A stretch of DNA of 64,000 nt from Chryseobacterium joostei (GTDB lineage Bacteria; Bacteroidota; Bacteroidia; Flavobacteriales; Weeksellaceae), in assembly GCF_003815775.1 (NCBI RefSeq), contig NZ_CP033926.1, positions 4,278,001-4,342,000 of the forward strand, given 5' to 3'. Positions within the stretch are counted from its first letter, which is position 1, and the number at the start of each line of letters is the position of its first letter. The notes beneath the pieces are model-generated. The model made no database searches. It saw nothing but the letters and a program-made list of their open reading frames with translations, and had not been told where the DNA came from. The position numbers and the translations under genes were made by a program. Positions 52,206-60,063 of the stretch are shown in pieces.

Positions 52206-55040
52206 ATGGACGCAACACAAGATAAAAGGCTGTTTCTCATCGATGCCTATGCGATGATTTTCAGAGGATATTACGCATTGATCAGGAATCCGAGGTTAAC
52301 AAGTAAAGGACTGGATACTTCCGCGATTTTTGGTTTTACCAACTCATTGATCGAATTGATCAGAAGAGAAAAGCCAAGCCATCTGGCGGTGGTTTTTGAC
52401 GTGGGAAGAGCAAGCGTAAGAACCGATGACTTCGCAGATTACAAAGCCAACAGAAGTGAAACTCCTGAAGCCATTAAAATTGCTGTTCCATACATTCACA
52501 GAATTCTTGAAGGAATGCATATTCCTATTCTGGGCGTAGAAGGATATGAAGCAGATGACGTGATAGGTACCATTGCCTGCAAGGCAGAAAAAGAAGGATA
52601 TACCACTTTTATGGTAACTCCGGATAAAGACTTTGCACAGCTGGTAACAGATAAAATCAAGATTTATAAACCCGGTTTAAAAGGCGGAGATATTGAAATT
52701 CTAGGAGTAGAAGAAGTTAAGGCAAAATATGAAATTGAAGACCCTAAGCAGGTTATAGATTATTTGGCCATGATGGGTGATGCAGTGGATAATATTCCTG
52801 GCTTGGAGGGTGTAGGAGAAAAGACTGCCATGAAGTTCCTGAAAGAATTCGGAAGCATTGAAAATCTACTGGCAAATACCGATAAACTGAAAGGAAAGCT
52901 AAAAGAAAAAGTAGAAGCCTCTGCTGAACGGGGAATTTTGTCCAAAAAACTAGCAACCATTATCTGTGATGTTCCTGTAGAATTCCATCAAGAACAATAC
53001 GACCTTGAAACTCCGGATTTTGAAAAAGTAAAAGAAGTTTTTGAAGAAATTGAATTCAGAAGACTGTATGAAAATCTTTACAGAGCTTTTGCTTCTGCAC
53101 CTGTAGAAACTGTGATAGAAAGCGAAGTAGAAGTAAAGCAGTCCCCAACAAGTGCTGAGGTAAAAGGACAGGCAATGCAACTTGATCTTTTTGCCAACTT
53201 TGAAGAGCTGGATCAGGCTACCACTACAAAAACTTCTATTGAGCACAATGATCACCTTTATCAGTTCATAGACAATCCAAAGGCTCAGAGAAAGCTGGTA
53301 GAAAACCTGTTGAAACAAAAATCCGTTTGTTTTGATACAGAAACCACTTCATTAAATGAGCTGGAAGCAGAACTGGTGGGAATGAGCTTTTCCTACAAAA
53401 AAGGACTGGCGTATTATATTCCACTATCTGAAGACAGAGATGAAGTTTTGAAGACTTTGGAAATTTTCAGACCGTTTTTTGAAAAAGAAGACCTGCTGAA
53501 AATTGCCCACAACTTAAAATTCGATTATAAAATATTAAAGCAATACGACATCACTGTTAAAGGTGCCATGTTCGATACCATGATTGCCCATTATCTGTTG
53601 AATCCGGACGGAAGACACGGTATGGATTATCTATCAGAAGTATACCTGAACTATAAGCCCGTCTCCATTGAAACTATCATTGGAAAGAAAGGTAAAAAAC
53701 AAGGAAACTTCAGAGATGCTGACCTAAGAACCCAGACAGATTATGCTGCTGAAGATGCAGACGTAACATTCCAATTGTATGAGTTATTTGCTCCACAATT
53801 GAAAAAAGAAAATCTGGAAGAACTTTTCTTTAACATAGAAATGCCTCTGATGGAAGTTCTGGCCAAAATGGAACTTACAGGAATTTCTCTGGACGAGAAA
53901 TGGCTGGCTCAGGAAAGTATTGATCTTGAAAATGATCTGAAACAATTAGAAACTACAATTTTTGAACTTTCAGAAGAAGAATTCAACATGAACTCACCAA
54001 AACAATTGGGTGAAATTTTGTTTGAAAAGATGCAGCTTGATCCAAAGGCAAAGAAAACAAAGACCGGACAGTACGCTACCTCAGAAGATGTACTTCAAAA
54101 ATTGGCCTCAAAACATGAGATTATCAAGCATATCCTGGAATACAGAACCTACCAGAAGCTAAAATCAACCTATGTAGATGCTTTGCCGTCACAGATTGAC
54201 AAACATGATAACAGGGTACATACCAACTTCTCACAGACTACAGCGGCTACAGGTCGTTTGGCAAGTGTGAATCCTAACCTGCAGAATATTCCGATCAGAA
54301 CATTGAGAGGACAACAAATTCGTGGAGCTTTTGTTTCAGGAGAAGGAAAGAAGATTATTTCTGCCGATTATTCACAGATTGAGCTTCGCCTTATCGCTGA
54401 AATTTCAGGAGAAGATAACATGATCAAGGCTTTCCAGGATGGTGAAGATATTCACGCTTCCACAGCAGCTAAGCTATTCAAAATTCCTTTGGAAGAGGTT
54501 TCTAAAACACAGAGAAGCCAAGCTAAAACAGTAAACTTTGGTATTATCTACGGTCAGGGTGCTTTTGCATTGGCAGAGCAAACCGGATTGTCTCGTACTG
54601 AAGCCAAGCAGATGATTGAAGCTTATTTTGAAACCTATCCAAAACTGAAAGAATACATGGCAGAGCAGGTGAATAAAGCCCGTCAGCAAGGATATGTAGA
54701 AACAATTTTAGGAAGAAAACGTCATTTAAAAGATATCAATTCCAACAATTTCGTTGTGAGAGGGCACGCAGAAAGAAATGCGGTAAACGCTCCGGTTCAG
54801 GGAAGTGCTGCGGATGTTGTAAAACTGGCGATGATTAAAATCGATAGAGAACTGGATGAACAGCAATTAAAAACAAAAATGCTGCTTCAGGTACATGACG
54901 AATTGGTATTTGAATCCCCGATTGATGAAATTGAGTCTGCTTCAAAACTGATCAAAACTGAAATGGAAAATGCCTTAAAAACACAGGTTCCATTGTTGGT
55001 AGAGATTGGGGTAGGAGATAACTGGCTGGAAGCTCATTAA
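52206..55040 (+). CDS. polA: DNA polymerase I
   Basis: A 944-aa Pol I with all three activities. The 5'-3' nuclease covers about 1-300 (LFLIDAYAMIFRGYYALI, GVEGYEADDVIGTIA). The 3'-5' proofreading domain has an intact DxE motif (VCFDTETTSLNELEAELVGM). The polymerase domain has motif A (ISADYSQIELRLIAEISGED), motif B (RSQAKTVNFGIIYGQGAF) and motif C (LLQVHDELVFESP). It fills gaps in repair and replaces Okazaki primers. ATG 52206 follows from the -7 box at 52183. A terminator lies at 55079. Confidence 0.97.
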   Translation: MDATQDKRLFLIDAYAMIFRGYYALIRNPRLTSKGLDTSAIFGFTNSLIELIRREKPSHLAVVFDVGRASVRTDDFADYKANRSETPEAIKIAVPYIHRILEGMHIPILGVEGYEADDVIGTIACKAEKEGYTTFMVTPDKDFAQLVTDKIKIYKPGLKGGDIEILGVEEVKAKYEIEDPKQVIDYLAMMGDAVDNIPGLEGVGEKTAMKFLKEFGSIENLLANTDKLKGKLKEKVEASAERGILSKKLATIICDVPVEFHQEQYDLETPDFEKVKEVFEEIEFRRLYENLYRAFASAPVETVIESEVEVKQSPTSAEVKGQAMQLDLFANFEELDQATTTKTSIEHNDHLYQFIDNPKAQRKLVENLLKQKSVCFDTETTSLNELEAELVGMSFSYKKGLAYYIPLSEDRDEVLKTLEIFRPFFEKEDLLKIAHNLKFDYKILKQYDITVKGAMFDTMIAHYLLNPDGRHGMDYLSEVYLNYKPVSIETIIGKKGKKQGNFRDADLRTQTDYAAEDADVTFQLYELFAPQLKKENLEELFFNIEMPLMEVLAKMELTGISLDEKWLAQESIDLENDLKQLETTIFELSEEEFNMNSPKQLGEILFEKMQLDPKAKKTKTGQYATSEDVLQKLASKHEIIKHILEYRTYQKLKSTYVDALPSQIDKHDNRVHTNFSQTTAATGRLASVNPNLQNIPIRTLRGQQIRGAFVSGEGKKIISADYSQIELRLIAEISGEDNMIKAFQDGEDIHASTAAKLFKIPLEEVSKTQRSQAKTVNFGIIYGQGAFALAEQTGLSRTEAKQMIEAYFETYPKLKEYMAEQVNKARQQGYVETILGRKRHLKDINSNNFVVRGHAERNAVNAPVQGSAADVVKLAMIKIDRELDEQQLKTKMLLQVHDELVFESPIDEIESASKLIKTEMENALKTQVPLLVEIGVGDNWLEAH

Positions 55041-55078
55041 TAAAAACATAATTTCAAATTTATCTTTGAACAATAAAC

Positions 55079-55108
55079 AAAAACTTCTGCTTGTAAGCGG
55101 AAGTTTTT
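55079..55108 (+). terminator. Terminator after polA
   Basis: Stem AAAACTTCTGCTT / AAGCGGAAGTTTT (one G-T pair) with a 2-nt loop and T-run. Confidence 0.75.
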
Positions 55109-55172
55109 GTTTATTGCAAAAGGAAAATAAAACGGTATAATAGATTTCTGTTTTAAAATTATAATATTTTCA

Positions 55173-55484
55173 TCAAAAAAATAACCCCTTATTGATAAGT
55201 TTTACAGGCTTTCCTTGTTTATGATATTTCCAGCCAAGTTCTACTGCTTCAGCTATTTTAGATTTGATAATACTGGGAGTGATTTCCATAAATTCTCGCC
55301 CATAAGATTCAGATCTACAAAAACCAATATTGATTAGAAGAATTTGTCCATCGTTTTCATGTTGTACAGGAATTTCATATTCAATATCATGTTTTTCATT
55401 GTGTGAAATCTTCTTTCTTATTTTCCAATAAAAAATATCATCATCAACAATAATCTTTCTAAGTCCCTTTTTTGCGATAGCCAT
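55173..55484 (-). CDS. Hypothetical protein
   Basis: A 103-aa basic protein that I do not recognise (start AIAKKGLRKIIVDDDIFYWK, end KQGKPVKLINKGLFF). There is no signal peptide or membrane segment. It lies on the minus strand directly downstream of an Imm22-like gene and may be a small toxin-immunity-type or DNA-associated protein; no evidence favours either. The open frame and clean start support a real gene. Confidence 0.55.
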   Translation of the reverse strand: MAIAKKGLRKIIVDDDIFYWKIRKKISHNEKHDIEYEIPVQHENDGQILLINIGFCRSESYGREFMEITPSIIKSKIAEAVELGWKYHKQGKPVKLINKGLFF

Positions 55485-55519
55485 GGTGTATTAATTTGAG
55501 AGAAAGGTTTTATTTTAGA

Positions 55520-55557
55520 TAAAAAACCTGGCTATAATAGAAAAATACAGCCAGCTT
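55520..55557 (-). terminator. Terminator after the Imm22-like gene
   Basis: On the minus strand CTGGCT pairs with AGCCAG around a 15-nt loop, followed by TTTTTT. Confidence 0.6.
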
Positions 55558-55577
55558 TTTAATTTTTGTGATGTTAT

Positions 55578-55976
55578 TTAAACATCAAATTCAATTTCAC
55601 CTACATAATACAATTTGTTTTCTTCCCCATCCACAGAAACGGGATTAGGAATAACAAACCTACTGGCAAAAACAATAGTATTTACAGGAGTATCTAACCC
55701 CATTTCGTTAAGTTTCTTCTCAAGGATCGGAAGCCATTGATCTGCATAAGAATATTCTGAAAACTTTTCATAAAGGCCTAATCGTTCGTCCTCAAAGCCA
55801 TATTCTATAAAGTCATCATCAAACCACTTGATACCTTGGGATTCTGCAAATTTTGAAACGTACTGATCATCATTTTCCTCTTCCAGATAATAATTTTCAT
55901 CCTCTTCTACAAAGTCATAAAAGTCCTCTTCATTTTTAAAATATCCCAGCCAGAAGTGAGAAGTTTCTTTGTCCAT
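55578..55976 (-). CDS. Imm22-like (immunity protein 22) acidic protein
   Basis: A 132-aa strongly acidic protein. The start ETSHFWLGYFKNEEDFYDFV and the central KWFDDDFIEYGFEDE resemble the Imm22 pattern as I remember it (W-x-G-x-F, then YD/FDxDFxE). Imm22 proteins neutralise polymorphic toxins. It stands alone, with no toxin gene beside it. The assignment is from memory of the pattern and should be treated as tentative. Confidence 0.5.
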   Translation of the reverse strand: MDKETSHFWLGYFKNEEDFYDFVEEDENYYLEEENDDQYVSKFAESQGIKWFDDDFIEYGFEDERLGLYEKFSEYSYADQWLPILEKKLNEMGLDTPVNTIVFASRFVIPNPVSVDGEENKLYYVGEIEFDV

Positions 55977-56176
55977 AATTTATTTTTGTTAATTTCTGAA
56001 TTCTTTATTTGTGGTTAAAAAAGCAAGTTCAATACCTGCTTTTTTTATTTGAAGTGTAATATTACAAAAGTTTTTTCTTGAAATCAATTTTTCATAATAG
56101 TATAAAGTCAGGAAATCAAAAATAGTTCCGTAAATTTTTTTATTGTAAATTTATTCTTAGGTTAAAATATTTATAA

Positions 56177-56824
56177 ATGGAATTTCTTCAGGACCATTAT
56201 GTAGTCCAAAACGAGCTGCTTCTTATTTTTATTTCCGTGATTCTGGGATTGCTGATTGGTGCTGAACGGGAATACCGCAACAAATCAGCGGGACTTCGTA
56301 CATTTATTTTAGTATGTTTTGGTTCCTGTCTGTTTACCATACTTTCCATAAAAATCGGAGTCGCTAATCCGGATCGGTTAGCAGCCAATATTATCACAGG
56401 AATAGGCTTTTTGGGAGCTGGAGTAATATTTAAAGGAGAAAATAAAATTGAAGGAATTACTACAGCAACTACCATCTGGGCAACTGCATCAATAGGAATG
56501 GCGGTAGGTTCAGGATATGTCTATTTCTCACTTTTAGGAACAGCCTTGGTATTAATAGTTCTGAGTGCATTAACTTATCTTCAAAGCTTCATTGATAACT
56601 ATAATAAAGTAATAGAATATAAAATTGCCGTAACAGATTCTATAGGATTTAAACATTGTGAAACTATTTTCAAGGATCATCATTTAAAATATTTGATGAT
56701 AAAACAACAATATACACAAGGGAACTTAACCGTTACCTGGAGGCTTACAGGAAAAAATAACCATCATGAGGAAGTCATCAAATGCCTGATGGAAGACCCT
56801 AAAATAATAGCTTATCAATTTTAG
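56177..56824 (+). CDS. MgtC/SapB family membrane protein
   Basis: A 215-aa inner-membrane protein. The family signature is clear: LIGAEREYRNKSAGLRTFIL followed by VCFGSCLFTILS, and ITGIGFLGAGVIFKGENKIE with GITTATTIWATASIGMAVG. It has four to five membrane helices and a soluble ACT-like C-terminus (about 150-215). MgtC members affect magnesium and phosphate homeostasis and acid survival; the transport role is not established. Terminated by a convergent hairpin. Confidence 0.9.
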   Translation: MEFLQDHYVVQNELLLIFISVILGLLIGAEREYRNKSAGLRTFILVCFGSCLFTILSIKIGVANPDRLAANIITGIGFLGAGVIFKGENKIEGITTATTIWATASIGMAVGSGYVYFSLLGTALVLIVLSALTYLQSFIDNYNKVIEYKIAVTDSIGFKHCETIFKDHHLKYLMIKQQYTQGNLTVTWRLTGKNNHHEEVIKCLMEDPKIIAYQF

Positions 56825-56832
56825 GATAAAGC

Positions 56833-56865
56833 AAAAAAATAAAGGCCTAGGCCTTTATTTTTTCT
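56833..56865. terminator. Bidirectional palindromic terminator
   Basis: Nearly perfect palindrome AAAGGCC-TA-GGCCTTT within A6 and T6 runs, between the convergent mgtC-like and nlpE-like genes. It overlaps the end of the nlpE-like gene. Confidence 0.85.
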
Positions 56866-57343
56866 TGAATATATACAGATCTTTGTGAGGACCGTCAATT
56901 TCCTTACCGTCCATATCCAGTTGGATAAGTATGTTTTCGCCAACCTTATATTTATAGTTTGCTGTTTTTCCCTTTAAAGTAATAACACTTCCCGTAGTAT
57001 CCCAGGTGAAAGATCCCTTATCCTGATTTTTTGAATTTCTGTCAAGATATTCCTCCGTAATGCTAAATGTTTTATCATCATTCAACGTTAATGAAGTCTT
57101 GATTCCCGGACAGTCTGCACAAGGAACTACAGCTTCATAGGTTCCGTTCCAGTCAAGAGAATTTTCAGAAGTGTCACCAGCCGCTGTAGGAGTTGCCTTT
57201 GTGATACTGTCTGTAGCCACTGGCTGAACAGCTGTTGCAGAATCTGTAGAAGTACCTGAGGTTTCAACTGTTTCTTTTTTAGAACAAGAAGCAAGAAACA
57301 AAGCTGCTCCAATTCCCAAAATAAACATTTTGTTTTTCATCAT
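56855..57343 (-). CDS. NlpE-like outer-membrane lipoprotein
   Basis: A 162-aa lipoprotein (signal ILGIGAALFLASCSKKE). After a Thr/Ser-rich linker (about 22-65) it has the NlpE N-terminal domain: GTYEAVVPCADCPGIKTSLT with the CxxC motif, and DKGSFTWDTTGSVITLKG. NlpE is a copper-resistance and surface-contact sensor lipoprotein; only the NlpE-N domain is present, so this is a short version. Its 3' end overlaps the terminator palindrome. Confidence 0.88.
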   Translation of the reverse strand: MMKNKMFILGIGAALFLASCSKKETVETSGTSTDSATAVQPVATDSITKATPTAAGDTSENSLDWNGTYEAVVPCADCPGIKTSLTLNDDKTFSITEEYLDRNSKNQDKGSFTWDTTGSVITLKGKTANYKYKVGENILIQLDMDGKEIDGPHKDLYIFKKK

Positions 57344-57695
57344 AATAAATAATTGATTTTAGTATACTTTTAATAATAAACTGGCTAATAATAAACAAAA
57401 ACTGAGCCAAGGAAATTAGAGGAAAAGGTGAACGAATTATAATTAAATCGAGATGCGAAATAAGTATTCAACGCTTTGTAATAGGGTTTAATGATCAAAA
57501 TTAGCATGGTGAAAAATAGGTATCGAACATTACCAAGGAACAGCAGGGTCTAATTTCTAGCTTCTAATCTCTTACTTCCAAATTCATTAAAAGATTGCAC
57601 ATTTTATATCATACAAAATACTCATATCAACTTTTACCGTCGTTTTATGGGTACTATTCCTATTTTTCTTCGTAAATTCGGGCAAAATTTTGATT
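57344..57695. other. Intergenic region of 352 bp without a recognised feature
   Basis: This divergent gap separates the nlpE-like and S46 peptidase genes. It is AT-rich and holds no ORF of substance, no clear palindrome and no strong TAnnTTTG box close to either gene, apart from the AAAATTTTG just before the S46 start. A stretch TTTCTAGCTTCTAATCTC looks like a degraded dispersed repeat. Confidence 0.5.
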
Positions 57696-59834
57696 ATGAC
57701 AAAAAAGATACTTTTATCCGTATTTCTTTTGCCGGCTGCAATGGCATTTGCACAACAATATGGAGGAATGTGGATTCCTACAGAACTGAATGAAAAGGAA
57801 ATGAAGGATCTGGGAATGAAAATCTCTGCTAAAGATATTTTCAACCCTCAGAAGCCAAGCATTAAGGATGCTGTAGTGCAGTTTAACGGTGGATGTACCG
57901 CGGAAATTATTTCTCCTAAAGGATTGTTGTTGACCAATCACCACTGTGGTTATGGTCAGATTCAGGCACATTCTACCGTTCAGAACGATCTTCTTTCAAA
58001 CGGATTCTGGGCTAAAAATACCAATGGTGAACTTCCTAATCCGGGAGTGAAAGTAGACTTTATTGTAGATATAAAAGAAGTTACAGACCAGGTATTGGAG
58101 GGAACAGATAACCTTACAGAGCCTGAGCTTACCAAAAGAATCAATAACAATATTGAGGTTTATAAAAACTCTCAGAAAATTGAATCTTATCAATCCATCA
58201 TGGTAAAGCCTATGTACTATGGAAACAAGTACTACGCTTACACCATCGAAACATATAAGGATATCCGTCTTGTAGGTGCACCACCTCAAAGCATAGGGAA
58301 ATTCGGAAGTGATACTGATAACTGGGTTTGGCCTAGACATACAGGAGACTTCTCTATGTTCAGAATTTATGCAGACAAAAACAATAAGCCTGCAGAATAT
58401 TCCAAGGACAATGTACCTTACGTTCCAAAGCACTATTTACCGGTTTCTATAAAAGATAAAAACGAAAACGATTTTACATTTGTATTCGGTTTCCCTGGAA
58501 AAACTACAGAATATCTTCCTGCAGTAGCTGTAGAGAAGATCATGAAGGACATTGATCCTGCAAGAATTGCTGTACGTGATGTAGCTTTAAAGACTTTGGA
58601 TGAAAAAATGCGTGTGGATAACGAAACACGTATTAAGTACGCTTCTAAGTATGCCTCTGTTGCCAATTACTGGAAAAAATGGATAGGTGAAGTAGAGGGG
58701 TTGAAGAAATCTAACGCAGTTGAGAAAAAGGTAATGTATGAAGGTTCTTTAGTTTCTAAAAACCCTGAAATCAAGACTACTTTGGATCAATTGAACAAGC
58801 TTTACAATGATCAGGCTCCTTATGCATTAAACAATGCTTACTACACAGAAGTAGTAAAAAATGCCGAGACATTAAAGCTGGCAGGAGATTATTATGATTT
58901 TGTAGCTTCCGTAGAAGCTGGCAGAATGGATGAGAAAGAGCTTACCAAGTTAAAAACAAAGCTAACGTCTTTCTATAAGGATTACAGTGCAGAACTTGAT
59001 GCAAGGGTAACCGCAAAATTATTGGCTTTATACACCAATAAAACTGCACCACAGTTTTTACCAACAGGTTTCAGCAAATATAAAGACGAAAATGCAAACA
59101 TTCCTGTAGTGGAAGATATGTCTAAAAACTCTATCATCACAGGAAGAACTGCTGTAAATGGAGGAACATTAACTGCAGATATTGATAAGGCATTTTCTAA
59201 TCAGGATAAACTGATAAAAACATTAAAGAAAGATCCTATTTATCAACTGTATGTTTCCTTGAAAGAAACGTATATGAAGACTGCAGATCCTCAATATTCT
59301 TCACTTCAGGTAAAAATTGATGCCATGCAGAAGAAGTTTATGGCTCAGCAGATGGAAACTGATAAAGACAGAAAATTCTTCCCGGATGCCAATTCAACTC
59401 TTCGTGTAACGTATGGTAAAGTAAAAGGATCGGCTCCAAGAGATGCTGTTTCTTACGGTTATCAGACTCACCTGGCTGGAGTAATGGAAAAATATATTCC
59501 TGGAGATTATGAATTTGATGTTCCTAAGAAACTGATTGAACTTTACAATAAAAAGGATTTCGGAATTTATAAAGACAAAACAGGTGACGTTCCTGTTGGG
59601 TTTACTGCAACAAACCATACTACAGGAGGAAACTCAGGAAGTCCGGCTCTTGATGCCAATGGAAATCTGGTAGGATTGAACTTCGACAGACAGTGGGAGG
59701 GAACCATGAGTGATATTAACTACGATCCTCGTTTCAGCAGAAACATTATGGTGGATACAAAATATATTCTTTTCGTTATTGAAAAATTCGCCGATTCAAA
59801 ATGGCTTGTTGATGAAATGAAAGTCATCAAATAA
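57696..59834 (+). CDS. S46 family dipeptidyl peptidase, DPP11-like
   Basis: A 712-aa secreted exopeptidase with a signal peptide (KILLSVFLLPAAMAFAQ). The catalytic triad is chymotrypsin-like: His in LLTNHHCGYGQI, an Asp between, and Ser in TGGNSGSPALDANG. Eighteen residues after the catalytic Ser comes Arg (GLNFDRQWEG). In the family DPP11 has Arg and DPP7 has Gly there, so acidic P1 specificity is predicted. It takes dipeptides from oligopeptides in the periplasm, feeding amino-acid metabolism. ATG 57696 is chosen over an in-frame TTG. Length fits. Confidence 0.92.
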   Translation: MTKKILLSVFLLPAAMAFAQQYGGMWIPTELNEKEMKDLGMKISAKDIFNPQKPSIKDAVVQFNGGCTAEIISPKGLLLTNHHCGYGQIQAHSTVQNDLLSNGFWAKNTNGELPNPGVKVDFIVDIKEVTDQVLEGTDNLTEPELTKRINNNIEVYKNSQKIESYQSIMVKPMYYGNKYYAYTIETYKDIRLVGAPPQSIGKFGSDTDNWVWPRHTGDFSMFRIYADKNNKPAEYSKDNVPYVPKHYLPVSIKDKNENDFTFVFGFPGKTTEYLPAVAVEKIMKDIDPARIAVRDVALKTLDEKMRVDNETRIKYASKYASVANYWKKWIGEVEGLKKSNAVEKKVMYEGSLVSKNPEIKTTLDQLNKLYNDQAPYALNNAYYTEVVKNAETLKLAGDYYDFVASVEAGRMDEKELTKLKTKLTSFYKDYSAELDARVTAKLLALYTNKTAPQFLPTGFSKYKDENANIPVVEDMSKNSIITGRTAVNGGTLTADIDKAFSNQDKLIKTLKKDPIYQLYVSLKETYMKTADPQYSSLQVKIDAMQKKFMAQQMETDKDRKFFPDANSTLRVTYGKVKGSAPRDAVSYGYQTHLAGVMEKYIPGDYEFDVPKKLIELYNKKDFGIYKDKTGDVPVGFTATNHTTGGNSGSPALDANGNLVGLNFDRQWEGTMSDINYDPRFSRNIMVDTKYILFVIEKFADSKWLVDEMKVIK

Positions 59835-59843
59835 ATAATTATA

Positions 59844-59880
59844 AAAACCTATTTAATCAAAAATTAAATAGGTTTTTTGT
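59844..59880 (+). terminator. Terminator after the S46 peptidase gene
   Basis: Perfect 14-bp stem AAAACCTATTTAAT / ATTAAATAGGTTTT with a 5-nt loop and T-run. Confidence 0.85.
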
Positions 59881-60012
59881 TTTATGGAGGCTTCGTAACG
59901 TTTTAAATTTAAAGGAAGATTTAAGATTTTATATAGGTTAACTCTTATTCCTATCAAAATGTAGAAAAGAATGCCAAAGAAATTGTGAAAAATTCTTTGG
60001 CTAAATACCAAT

Positions 60013-60042
60013 AAAAAATCCCGGGTTGTTCTGGGATTTTTT
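60013..60042 (-). terminator. Terminator after the M16 peptidase gene
   Basis: Stem AAAAAATCCC / GGGATTTTTT with a 10-nt loop, 22 bp downstream of the minus-strand stop. Confidence 0.75.
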
Positions 60043-60063
60043 GCTTTTATGGAATGTAGTTTT

